64,000 bases of DNA from Lobosporangium transversale (Eukaryota > Mortierellomycota > Mortierellomycetes > Mortierellales > Mortierellaceae), in the NCBI RefSeq assembly GCF_002105155.1, contig NW_019029033.1:186001-250000 (forward strand), read 5' to 3'. The notes under the pieces were generated by a model that worked only from the letters and a program-made list of their open reading frames with translations, ran no database searches and was not told the DNA's origin. Positions 1-10,290 of the stretch are shown here, in pieces. The first letter of the stretch is position 1. Every line of letters starts with the position of its first letter. Both the position numbers and the translations under genes were made by a program.

Positions 1-1310
1 CCACCTTGACGGACACCGCCCTCTGAAAATAACACTTCCTTGATGGGAATCGCCTTCATGGCCGCAGCCATCAAGGTCGCACAGGCGGGAATCAGCTTGG
101 CGCGACGTTTCGAGACTCGGAAGCTTTTTTGGACCTCATCTGGATCCAAGTACCGATATTCTTCTACGATTTCAGCTAGTTCCTTCGCAGAGGCCATGTA
201 TCCGTTGATGATGGGGATGGGATATCTTCTATTAGCATGGTCTTCCTTGTTATCTTTCACCTTTCGGGCCATCAGCAAGTATCCTAGAGCACGGAATCCC
301 CCCCCAGAGAGGTACATTCTATATCCGCCCTCACTGTCTTCTTTAATCTCGGGAGCAATGTTAATGTCCTCGAGCCCTTGTTTGAATGCTTGGACCATTT
401 CATCATAGATGGCTTGTCGTGCAGCCTGATTCTTGCCACAGTTATTCAGTCGTCTTGAAAGGGCAGCTGCGCCATATGGCCAAGATTGAGCATTGGGGCT
501 ACTCTCTCCGTGACCATCCTTGGGACCTCGAATGATGTAGTTAAGTTGGACAGATCCGCCACCGAGGTCCATGAACAAACCCTTGACAGTATGGTATGAG
601 GCTATTACACCAAGAGCACCAATATTGGCCTCCTGTGCCTTGGTTAGCAATTGGACGGTCCAACCAGTGGCATTATAGATCCTCTTTTGAAATTGTTCAG
701 AGTTGGGGGCCGTTCTTGTGGCTTCAGTGGCAATGACGCGTACGGTTTCAACATTGGCTTGATGACACAATGCCTGCCAGCGCTTAAATGTTCTCTCGAC
801 CTCATCCATGACCTCTTCACTAATCGGCTGTCTCTCTGATGGTTTTCCAGAATCTTCTTTGATCATCACTTCATTGTCTCTAGTCTCGACCAATGTTCTC
901 GCCAGAGCCTCCCTTTCCTCTTTAGAACGCTTTACTGCTGTAGACTTGTCGAAAGAAGAGCCTTCTTGGTGATCTTTTGTGCCATTTGTTGGTGGTGCTA
1001 CAGCTAATGGTTCAAAATCTAGATCCTCAGTATCCTTATTGCCGAACTGTGCTTCATACAATGAAATCGACGCTCTTTCCTCATACAGTACTGGTAAATG
1101 GCGATCCATTGAGGCAATAATTCCGAAACGAATACCATTGCTGCCCATATCGACGATTGCTAAAGGGGCTTGAATCCCTGAAGAGGTGCCTGAGATGGAT
1201 GATCCATCGATAGAGGATGTAGAAGAACCATTGTTGTTATTGTGGACATCATTAATATGACCTGGTGAAAACAGACCCCTGAAGGTATCGAAACATCCAG
1301 CAGACGGCAT
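1..1310 (-). CDS. RTG2: RTG2-like Ppx/GppA-family phosphatase, 3' end cut off by window
   Basis: One open frame without introns runs from the ATG at 1310 to the window edge, giving about 436 residues of a longer protein. The actin/hexokinase-fold phosphate-binding motifs of the exopolyphosphatase/Ppx-GppA family are visible: VDMGSNGIRFG near residue 55 and FMDLGGGSVQLNY near residue 245. Yeast Rtg2 has this domain and senses mitochondrial dysfunction in the retrograde pathway, releasing Rtg1/Rtg3 to enter the nucleus. The N-terminal ~50 residues are Ser/Asn-rich and look disordered. This is the first in-frame ATG: the frame stays open upstream but enters a T-rich UTR-like tract with no Met. 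Retrograde signalling function is inferred from family; a plain exopolyphosphatase is the alternative. Confidence 0.85.
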   Translation of the reverse strand, partial: MPSAGCFDTFRGLFSPGHINDVHNNNNGSSTSSIDGSSISGTSSGIQAPLAIVDMGSNGIRFGIIASMDRHLPVLYEERASISLYEAQFGNKDTEDLDFEPLAVAPPTNGTKDHQEGSSFDKSTAVKRSKEEREALARTLVETRDNEVMIKEDSGKPSERQPISEEVMDEVERTFKRWQALCHQANVETVRVIATEATRTAPNSEQFQKRIYNATGWTVQLLTKAQEANIGALGVIASYHTVKGLFMDLGGGSVQLNYIIRGPKDGHGESSPNAQSWPYGAAALSRRLNNCGKNQAARQAIYDEMVQAFKQGLEDINIAPEIKEDSEGGYRMYLSGGGFRALGYLLMARKVKDNKEDHANRRYPIPIINGYMASAKELAEIVEEYRYLDPDEVQKSFRVSKRRAKLIPACATLMAAAMKAIPIKEVLFSEGGVRQG

Positions 1311-2015
1311 GGCACAGATTTTTGTCCTGGTCACTAGCTCAGAGAATAAACACCTTGGTGGTGGTGAAGAAAATTTATTATTTTTATTTTTATTTTTTTT
1401 TGAAGGTGGGATGAAAAATCAGAATGAGCAAGAGAATGAAGTAAATGAGAATGAAGAGAAGATCTGGTCAAAAGAAAATAGAAAGAGAGCATATATATTC
1501 AGCGGTAGAATAAACGAATAAGCATGATCCTGGCTGACTGGATGGCGGAGGAGAGAAGCCAATTTTAATATCAGAAGATCATGCATCTTTTCCCACTCAG
1601 GCCCACACAGACGGTTGATGCAATCTTTCTCTTTGGGCGTACATGTAACATGTACGTACATGTTTGTACTGTACAATCCACATGTACACGGTTTTTTGCT
1701 TACGACGAACACAAACATGTCAGACGACTGAAAACTTTTGCACCATCGCATCAAATAAAAAAATAAAAATAAAATATAAAAGCATAAGCATTATGCTGTA
1801 ATTTCTTCCTGTTCCTTTAGTTCAGTCTTTCTAAGTATCGTAAGCCTATTCAATAAAAAGTTCATATGGGTAACTTCCTGATAGGTTTTATATTGATAGC
1901 AAGGGCTTATGATGTATGGCTATAGTTGGTCTGACTTTTAAATTTAGAGATGTCTTGATTCAGACGTTTCTCAGTTGAGAAAATGAGAACGAGGAGTAGT
2001 AAAGACGCTCACATA
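1311..2015. promoter_or_regulatory. Upstream region of the RTG2-like gene, with ACATGT-rich cluster
   Basis: No convincing gene lies here. The stretch 1639-1688 holds several overlapping GTACATGT/ACATGTAC palindromic words about 330 bases upstream of the RTG2-like ATG, so it could be a multi-site binding cluster. The rest is AT-rich. The short ORFs are translations of A/T-rich leader sequence. Regulatory role is inference. Confidence 0.4.
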
Positions 2016-2017
2016 TA

Positions 2018-2168
2018 GTCCGTCCCATTAAAAAACGAGACATTGCATCTAGTGTTAAAAGAAGAAGTGTATTAGAACAAAGAAATAAAAAAAAAAAAGT
2101 ACTATCAAGCCAATACTTACAATTTTTTTAAGACGAAGGCCTTTCTGAACCTAGTCATGTTTGTAGTA
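2018..2168. repeat. Left terminal inverted repeat of the Fanzor element
   Basis: Pairs with 5693-5820. The inner 70 bases (2099-2168) align almost without gaps to the right end, including AAGACGAAGGCCTTTC and CCTAGTCATGTTTGTAGTAG. The outer part carries indels in an A-rich tract. The tip GTCCGTCCCATT follows a TA dinucleotide. Confidence 0.8.
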
Positions 2169-2177
2169 GATTGTGTC

Positions 2178-5100
2178 CTACTGTTGTTGCCGGCTTGTCT
2201 CTCCCCCTCCTCCTGGACCCAGCAAAGGTCCTTTCGGTGGTCTTGATCCCTCTACTCCTCCTCCTCCTCCTCCTCCTCCTTCATCTAAAAATTTCCTTTT
2301 TGTGGTTCTGCTACTACCACCACCACTGCCACCACTGCCACCACTACCTCCACCACCGCCACTACCGCTAGAAGCTTGGCCTTGAGTTCCTCCGTCCGGC
2401 GGCATATATTTTGCAGGTCGTTTTTGCTCTCTTATCTGCGACTCACAGACCCTTGCGATGTTCTCAGCACCAACAGTATCTCGATCAAAGTATGCTTTAC
2501 AATTTCGACAGTACTTGGATCGAAAAGGAACATTCTCCAATATACTGTCACAGTGGGGTTGTGGACACTTGGCAGATGTGTAGTATTCATGACAACCTGC
2601 AATGGGGTAGTCTAGAGAATTTGCCTGTTCGAGCCAGATTTAATACTCGTTAAAAAAGAGACTCAAAAATCAAATGTCATTGATCAAGGGATTTTTTTTT
2701 ACCTTTCAACAAGCTTCTTCATCAATATCCCATGCTTCGATACTTGTCCTCGGTTTGTCTTGAATGATCCTAGTCCAATACAGATCACCGCATTCGTATT
2801 GGCATCTCTTCTTCTTCCATTGCTTCCGCCCGCAAGCTTCAGAATTGCCTTGATCACATAATCAACCCATCCGTTCTGTGCTTTTCTATTATCCCAGCTA
2901 TTCCGAACAAACCACCCGTCATTATAGAAATCGACAAGCGCCCTATATATAGTCTCCTTATTGTCGTCACTGGTCCCATGCTGCCTGGGTGTCATATTTA
3001 ACTTCTACATTCTCGAGGAGACGGGATCTCTGCTTCCAGTTGATCTCACGCCGGGGACTGGGACTCACCGGGAACAGTGGATTTGTGCTCGATGTACCTT
3101 CTTCAGCTGCTTCTTCTCCCCCGTCGCCATCTAAGAATGGTTCATCAACTTCCAGCAAGTCAATATCGCTGATACCCAGCAAGATATCGTCATCTTCATT
3201 TCCGTCGTCGTCTCCATCATCACCACCATCGCCTGCACCATGGCCTGAAGACGAGGATCCCTGCTGAGCACTTGAAGAAGCCTGGACTGCTTGAGATCTT
3301 TGAGTATCCGAAGGTTGGGCAGCTTGCGAACCTCTACCTCTTTTTTGCTTCGATGTGTCATAGGCAAGAAGTGTTAGGGTAAGGCCGTTTGTAAAGAACG
3401 ATGTCTGTAGTTTCCTTCTAGGGCCATCATCAGATTGCAGTCCAACGTCCTTGTATCCTTTCAAGGAAAACAGCTCCTGCAACAATATCCCCTTGTGGTT
3501 AAGGATCTTGTCCTCTGCAGCCCCCTTGGTACTCATGTTTAGTTCCAACAATTGGACTATTTCCTCTCGAACTGTTGGGTTAGACCATAATATATCCAGG
3601 AGACAGGCTTCCGTTAGGCAGAGAGACCGAGGCGAGAAAGCAGACGTAGTGAAATCCAGATATTTTTTGGCAGTTGCATTTTGCTCAAAAAAGAATTGGA
3701 TGGAACTTCTTCCATCGCCTGGAATATCTATGTCAAACTAGACATTAGAGACTTTGAGCAAACGTTTGTTTATGAAAAATATTTTCAGATAGATAGTAGA
3801 CAGTCGAAAAGTAAGTGAGAATAAGATGTGGGTCCACACACCACACCCATGGATTATTTTATTCATTTCTGGTAGAGGGGCTTGTACCAGATAACTACAT
3901 ATCTATCTATAAGACAACATGGGTTCTCATGTCAAAGATTTGTCGCGTCTTAGTGTGACGCTTTATTGCCACTAGTTTCTACTGCTAGTTTTATTTTTTA
4001 TCGTACTATTTCAGTTGAAATTTCTCTAGTGTGTTTTTTTAAGATCTTCCTAGTTTTTTAGTCGGACCATTATTATATTGCATATTGAAATATGCAACAG
4101 TTTACACCCAAATTTCCTTCATTTTCAGAGTCACCCTTGTTTACATTTGCACTAAAAGAAAAGAGGATGAGATTATTTTCACAAGTTACTCTGGCGAGGA
4201 ACTTTTCCAAATTTCACTGAAGCCACAATTCTCAGTTATCCCAGAGGGCGAAGCGATTTTTTTCTCCTTGACACGACTTTGTTCAACTTTTTTATAGAAC
4301 GAGTGAAAATACATGTTTTAAGAGGATTTCCAGCATCACGAGACCGTGACAATCCTTTTCAGCGAAATTTGAAAAAAATTCTTAAAATTCATTGCTCAAA
4401 GTCTCTATTATAATATTATATTTACCTGCGCATTCCGATAGTGAGACCTTAGCGCTGCTTGAACAGGGACCATGACCATCCGAGACGACTTGCTGATCAC
4501 CAAATCGGGATAGATCTGGTTTAAAGGACCAAGCCCTGTCTTTGCATAGAAGTATTCGTATGCTTTGAGCTGGGACGGCTTGGCTACGTTCCCTTCGCCT
4601 TTTTTCTTCACTTCCCTGCTATACCTAGATAATGGACTCATCACTCCGTGATACAACAACGCAGCAAGGCCGTAAATAAAGTCCCTGCTATCAAGAACTT
4701 CATCTAGGAGTTGTGGGAGATCAGCTGGATTGGATGGCCCAGTGGTAAGCAGGTTATCGATCCACAAGGCGCAGGCCCAGAAAGCTCGAATCCGTGCCTC
4801 ATTCAACATTTTAATAAATGATTGAATGAGCCCTTGAATTGTTGCAGCAAGTTGCTTGCTCGGGATTGAGATTGGGATCGGAAGTAGAGTCCAGCTTGGC
4901 AACTACACACATCTTTAACGTGCCCAGAGTTAATGCAGCAGTGGGGTGGGCTCTCTTCAACCGTCGGTCCTCGACAGTAGCCTCCTTTACTTTCCTGGTC
5001 TTATCAGTCTTTCTGATATACTTGGCCTTCCCTTTGTTCTTCTTTTTTTTCTTCTTTTCCTCCTTAACCTCCTCTTTGTCATCCTCTTTTTTTTCCTTTT

Positions 5101-5289
5101 CCTTTTTTTTGGGGACTTTCTTTGACGGCTGGAGCTGACAGGACGGCCGTGTTGTTTGCAGTTGGTCAGGTCATATTTCTTAGGCGAAAGTTCCTTTTCC
5201 TGGGTAGGGAAAACAGGCCGATAGCGATTCGGCTTTGCGCGTTTAGGGATATAGAATCTAATTAGGAACAACAATGCCAAGGGTTAGAT

Positions 5290-5323
<34 letters not shown>

Positions 5324-5505
5324 TATATGCTTTGGAAAATGTTCATTTGAAAGATCTTACCTAGATTGAGGTTGATTATTTTTATTCTGGTACCTAGCAG
5401 ATATCGCAGTCCTCATTCTATCATGGTAATGAAGGAATCTTTCAGCGGTTGCTTGCTGCGAAGCCTGGGTTTGGATCCAGTTGCATATTTCACAGTACAC
5501 GTGTT
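2178..5505 (-). pseudogene. Degenerate Fanzor (TnpB-like RNA-guided nuclease family) gene
   Basis: Minus-strand segments in order: a Cys-containing N-terminal exon (~5350-5505, donor GTAAGA), a Lys-rich stretch (~4990-5140), a conserved helical part (~4427-4990), an exon from 3737 to ~2967 with a long acidic/Ser insert, a block with ICIGLGSF (2699-2995), then a zinc ribbon with the final RuvC motif (2178-2640). The last reads YYTSAKC..C, CRNC and FDRDTVGAENIA, the TnpB/Fanzor zinc finger plus catalytic Asp (RuvC-III), followed by a Gly-rich tail. It is broken: frame changes near 4865, a stop at 2967 with the next block in another frame, and no RuvC-I Asp motif where expected (after residues AWDQ). 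Part of that segment seems deleted. Family assignment is confident; activity is unlikely. Confidence 0.72.
3748..4405. mobile_element. 658-bp nested TIR element inside an intron of the Fanzor gene
   Basis: Perfect 14-base terminal inverted repeats GAGACTTTGAGCAA at both ends, each flanked by TA (3746-3747 and 4406-4407). No ORF of note is inside. The Fanzor intron (donor GTAAAT at 4425, acceptor CTAG at 3738-3741, minus strand) is 688 nt, of which all but about 28 nt is this element plus one TA. The exon frame is phase 0 across the junction. Confidence 0.65.
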
Positions 5506-5692
5506 ACATGAAAATTTATAATACAGACATACTAACAGCTCTATGGCCCATGGTGCCCGAGACAAACTTGCAGTTTTATTTTGATACAAATTTGGATAAA
5601 TGCCCCATGGATGTGATGTGTGAACCCACATCCTATTCTCACTTCTGCTCCCTGGTTACTATTTGTCTGTCTAAAATTTTTCATGAGCTACT

Positions 5693-5820
5693 ACAAACAT
5701 GACTAGGTCGGGAAAGGCCTTCGTCTTGAAAGGGTTGTAAGTATTAGCTTGACAGTGCTTTCTTGACTAATCTCTTTATTTCTATGCTTGGTCTAGATGG
5801 TGTTTTTTTATGGGGAGGAC
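5693..5820. repeat. Right terminal inverted repeat of the Fanzor element
   Basis: Reverse complement of the left end, ending in GGGGAGGAC just before the TA at 5821-5822. It contains the inverted form of the AAGACGAAGGCCTTTC block. Confidence 0.8.
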
Positions 5821-5822
5821 TA

Positions 5823-7225
5823 TTTAGACAACATGTAGACCCCACATATCTTAATCATAATAAATTGGTTTGGTGGCATTGTTGTAAAAAACATCTTTGC
5901 TTAGAAACCGCAGATTGAATCCCCTGGGCATTTCAGAAATACTATAATTGACTAAGTGTCGAATCCATGATAGGCGTTTTAAACCAAGACTCTGACGCTC
6001 AAGATTTAGTGATTGCCTTACTTAAATCGCACAATATTCTCGTACAGCTTTATTTCTTCAGAACCAGTTAACATCATCACTTTACCTTTTATTAGTAAGG
6101 ATGTAATGATTATAATCCCAACGTGGGGAATAATAAAGGGTAACTTTCATAACTCCAATGATGCATATCTTGTAGCAAGGAATGTAAATGATTTGGATGG
6201 TTTCTTAAGATCTTCTGCTATGATAGTAGTGTTTTTTCAAGAATGCTAGGAACAGCCATCCAAACTGTCGCTGTGAAGGTAGGATGAATATCATGTTCTT
6301 ATGCTTTGGAAGCCTGGCTGTAATGGGCCTAAATAGAAGAAGGATATACGGAGAGTTTGGCCTTCTTGGCCTTGATGACAGGACAAGAGATTTGTAGCAT
6401 TTTTTTGTGTGTTTATTCATAAGCCAAGCGATTGCTCTTTCATGAAGGCCATTTCCTATTTGTTTTTTCTTTGCTTCTTTTTTTCCTTGGGGGACTGCAG
6501 AAGGCAATGAGAAAGGGCTATTGTGTGTGAACGAATACGCAAGTTAACCGGATTAGACTCCAAAAGAAAGGATAGAATGAAAGAAAGACGGATGGATAAT
6601 TTGTTTCTATTGTTTATATTATCATGTAGCTATCTGGCTCTGAAAATAAAAAGATTAAGTTCTAGACAATAGAACAACAGCTGTGGAATGGAGCATAGGA
6701 ACAGCGATGTCCACGACGGAGTAGCAAACATGCATGCTTTTGCCCTTAAACTGACCCTCTTTTGGTGCTGTATTGAAAGTCATTGTGAACTATTCCGTCG
6801 TTACTGCTACTGTAGCTGTTGCTTTCCTTGTCCCTTTTCGGAGAAAGAGCTCTTCTCTTTGGCATTTATGTGATTTGAATATCTTGGCTGTTCAATAGCC
6901 TGGGACAGTATAATGCACTTAAAAGGCCTCAAGGCAAGAAAATGCAACAATCTTTGGTTTTTTTATGGTTACTCCTTCTCTCTTTTAGTTTTCGGTTTAT
7001 AATAGTCAATGTTTTACAAGATGATATTATACATATAATAGATGAGGCCTTTTCCTATCTTTCCATAAATAACCAAGTATGCACTGATACTAACGCATTC
7101 CTAGAAATGGCAAGCCTTCTGTGCATTGCAAGGGCAAGGAAGGCGTGCCGGCTAACGTCAATATGTAATATCATCTCAGGTCTGCTTTTTCAAAGAGGAC
7201 AATAAAATATTCAATTTCATTTTGC
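5823..7225. other. Intergenic, no gene seen
   Basis: AT-rich sequence between the Fanzor element and the dispersed repeat downstream of TAF6. ORFs here are short, start at non-ATG codons or show no family motifs. No tRNA or other RNA gene was recognised. Confidence 0.5.
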
Positions 7226-7669
7226 ATATTTTAGTATCATGAAAACAAGATTTAAGTATCACTTTCCATAGGATTTGTGCAGGTCAGTTTTGTGTTAGTA
7301 TTACTTGCATCTTTGTTTATGAATGTCTAGTATCTCTTCAGTTTTGTTTGTGCTTTCAACAGAAGGCACTTAAGGCGAGGGAGAAACTGGTACTAACATG
7401 CGTTTACGGGATCCTTTTCTGCAATACTCTCAAAGTACCGAAGCGCCCCATGTACGCATATACGCGTTCTCAGGAACCATAGAAACTAGATTCAACCCCA
7501 AACGCGCCGAAACTCCTAGTGTCGATATAGCAACTGAAAATATCTTTCAAAATAGGAAGTTGTATTCCGAAAAATGTTTATATATAAATATTGCCAACTT
7601 TAGTACTCAACTCCAGTATTAATGATAGTATGTCATATTAGTCCTGAAACACTAAAATCTGTACACTCA
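7226..7669 (+). repeat. Dispersed repeat, copy A (related to 61583-62073)
   Basis: Matches the reverse complement of 61583-62073 block by block: ATTTTAGTAT..CATGAAA, CACTTTCCAT, GTGTTAGTAT.ACTTGCAT, TTTACGGGATCC, GTTCTCAGGAACCATAGA. The right end reads ACTTTAGTACTCAACTC and finishes in ATCTGTACACTCA. The left terminal repeat present in copy B is missing, so copy A is truncated. It ends 25 bases from the TAF6 stop codon. Confidence 0.7.
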
Positions 7670-7693
7670 TATACTACAATCGAATGCTTTATT

Positions 7694-8471
7694 TTATGAA
7701 CAGCACTCTATGACTGCAATAATTCCTGGGATCTGTTGCTCAATTCCTGGATCACGAAGAACAGTCTTTGCCAGGACCGGTCCGATAGCCTGGGAAAGTG
7801 GCTCACGAACATCCTCGATCGATTGCTCGGGCTTTGTTACTATACCAGCCTTCGCTGTCTCATTCTTGATTAGTGCACGTAGCCCAGTCTATAAAAAAAT
7901 AAAAAATAAAAAAAATATATCAGGCATGATACGGTAGTAGCAGGATAAATGTCGCGCATAGACAGAACGATGTGAATGACTATAGTAATAGTTAGTCCTC
8001 CAATGCCCTTACCATAAGTGCTTCCAAACAATGTGCGACTTCATTCCTTCGAATTGGATTGATGGGCTTCTCTGAATGGTCATTTTCAACTTCCATAAAC
8101 TCGTCATCATCCTGGTCCAAGGCTGATCTGTTAGAATCAGGCTCGATGACACTCGAGTATGTCTTCAAGTTCGGTACTACCAAAGTCTTGAAAACCTCAT
8201 TACCCATACGCGAAAGCCCTAAAATTGCTCCATAGTGTGTTGTCAGAGGCTTTTCTGGGTCTAAGAATGCTCGCAGTAAAGTCCGGGTGACGCGAGGTTG
8301 TAGAGTATGATAAGAGTTGCCATATTTGTTGCATATTAATATAATGATATCTGTAGCTGTGGATCGTAAAGACCAATGATCCTCCTGCGCCGGTGACTCG
8401 CCCAATCGTTTGCCGACAACACAAGTCAAAATGGTGGGCATAAGTTGGTGCAGCTAAAACATAATATTTGA

Positions 8472-8514
<43 letters not shown>

Positions 8515-9933
8515 GAGAGAGAGTTAATTCGACAGGTCAATAGGAATGAGATCAAAATTTAAACTGGGGGAAACAAGTAACATACATATGGTTCAATAAA
8601 AAGGTTATCATTGTCAAGCAGAGCGCGAACCATCGCCATCATTGCTACGAGTACCGGTAGATTCCTAGTATTTTGAGTGACCTACAATCACATTTCATTG
8701 TTAGGACAAAGACTTGGATTAAATGCTGTCAATATATTCAGATCAAGCCCAATGTGACATATCAATGTCCTTTTTTCTACCTTTTCCGCTACAAGTTGTA
8801 CAAAGTAAGGTAGCAATTGATGAAGTCCTGGATCATTCTGCAAACTACTGATCCCAGTTGCTCTCAAAACCTCATCATGGCTCAGGACAGCACTTGTGAT
8901 TCTCTCATAGTACATTTGAAGCTCCTTTGACAGCACGTGTTTAACAAGTGGTTTGATTTCAGCGCCGTCTCCGTTGCTAGTATTGTTAAGATTCCCATTG
9001 CTTGGATTAATGCCGTTGGTATTAGCGTTGTTATGGGTATTTGATTTAATTCCAGGAATGACAGGTTGTGCCGTGGGGTCAAGCTTGATTCGCTTGTTTA
9101 AAAGATCAGTCTTGGCGTCTACTGGTGTTGGGTTTTGCGGAATAGCTGGCTGTACGCCCTCAATTGCAAGCCAATGCGCTAAGGCAATAAGTTTTCACTA
9201 CGGATTAGTTCACGCTTTTTTTTTTTTTTTTTTTTTTTTGGTCCTTCAGAAAGGTGCTACTACATCAGTGCCATAGCTGAAAAAAACAACGTTCAGATCG
9301 TTGAAAGTTGTTGAACATATACCAGTATAGGTGACCTCTAATGGTACTTTAGGCAGTGGTGTGCTTAGGATAGTCTCAAAGTCAAGCTCCTCGTCTTCCA
9401 CATAATAGACATCACTTGTTCCAGTTGCGCCTGTCCCTACAGTTGTCCTTCTGAATCGCATAGGGTCAGCAGAACTAAATCCATAGAGCGGCTAATCAAT
9501 CCAAATGAATCCCCCCCAACGGAATATTAATCATAGTAATTGATGGCAATCCATTTAGAACAAGTATAGACTATAAAAAAAAGGAAGCGATTTGTTTACC
9601 TCAACGTTACGCACACGAAGCGCATTGTTGATATCGTCGACTGTGAGTTTGGTACGTTTACCATGACGCATAAACTTCATGGCCTCCTGTACAATTTCGT
9701 GAATGCGGTATTCAACATCCTGGGCAAGTGAATTAGCCACATCATCCTTTAAATTTGGGATGCCAACGGACTCTGCAATGTCCTATAAGAGCCCAGGTCA
9801 AAAAGATTCCATAACAATACATAGTCAACCGTTAGAAACAACTGGAAATCAAGGCTTGATGTGGTGAATCTAATGAGAACTATTGATACATAGGATGTCC
9901 TGCCTTAATGGTTGATGCCGGGAAGGCGCTCAT
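7694..9933 (-). CDS. TAF6: TFIID/SAGA subunit TAF6
   Basis: Seven exons (minus strand): 9904-9933, 9600-9782, 9323-9491, 8781-9178, 8586-8681, 8013-8453, 7694-7888, giving 503 residues. The N-terminal histone fold (about residues 8-62) has the family signature [15 protein letters not shown] and [16 protein letters not shown]; it pairs with TAF9 in TFIID and SAGA. PLYGF and the [22 protein letters not shown] block follow, then the C-terminal HEAT-like TAF6C domain with LTCVVGKRL. All junctions keep frame. Intron 1 has a GC donor (AAG|GCAGGA), because no GT donor joins exon 1 to the conserved DIAES block in frame. Introns contain long A/T tracts. Confidence 0.93.
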
Positions 9934-10290
9934 GATGTCCAATATTGTCCAAGAAGAAAGAGGGATAGTAAGGTCGCCCACATCTCCATTAATGAAGTGA
10001 CTGCGATCTTTGTTTTCCCCTTGTTTTAGTTTGTTCATGCAATGAAGAATGCCTCTCGCACAAGCTCAACATTATAGACTTGGCAAGCAATGGAGTCCAC
10101 AGAACAAACGTTGCCACAAAACCCACGTACCGCACGGACGGCTGCAGAAGTGAGCCAAACCCCTGGCATCCCTTCAGAGATGTAATTGTTCTATAGCGTG
10201 CTGATTGGCATTAGAGACTTCAACTTTTATGCGTCGTAGACAACTCAGCTTTGAGCTTTACTACACTACATATTAATAGGTCTACAACAG
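9934..10290. other. Upstream region of TAF6; open reading stretch of unknown meaning
   Basis: About 350 bases between the TAF6 ATG and the next exon-like blocks. Both strands are unusually open at 10035-10200, but neither frame shows a motif I know. It probably includes the TAF6 promoter, and perhaps an unplaced exon of the plus-strand gene that follows. Confidence 0.35.

Larger units (their letters stand above)
2018..5820. mobile_element. 3.8-kb TIR element carrying a Fanzor-like gene, TA target-site duplication
   Basis: The two ends are long imperfect inverted repeats. Left (2018-2168) and right (5693-5820, reversed) both read GTCC..CCCAT.AAAAAAC at the tip, then AATACTTACAA and AAGACGAAGGCCTTTC further in. 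Each end is bordered by TA (2016-2017 and 5821-5822), as in Tc1/mariner-type insertions. I see no DDE transposase inside; the only recognisable cargo is the decayed Fanzor-like gene on the minus strand. Fanzor genes are known passengers of several eukaryotic DNA transposon classes. Mobilisation would presumably need a transposase in trans. Confidence 0.8.

Noticed and set aside
2171-2385. Leu/Pro-rich plus-strand ORFs
   Set aside because: They are the antisense of the Gly-rich tail of the Fanzor-like gene (GGT/CCT repeats).
10208-10222. CATTAGAGACTT resembling the nested element's TIR
   Set aside because: Identity stops after 12 bases and no inverted partner was found nearby.
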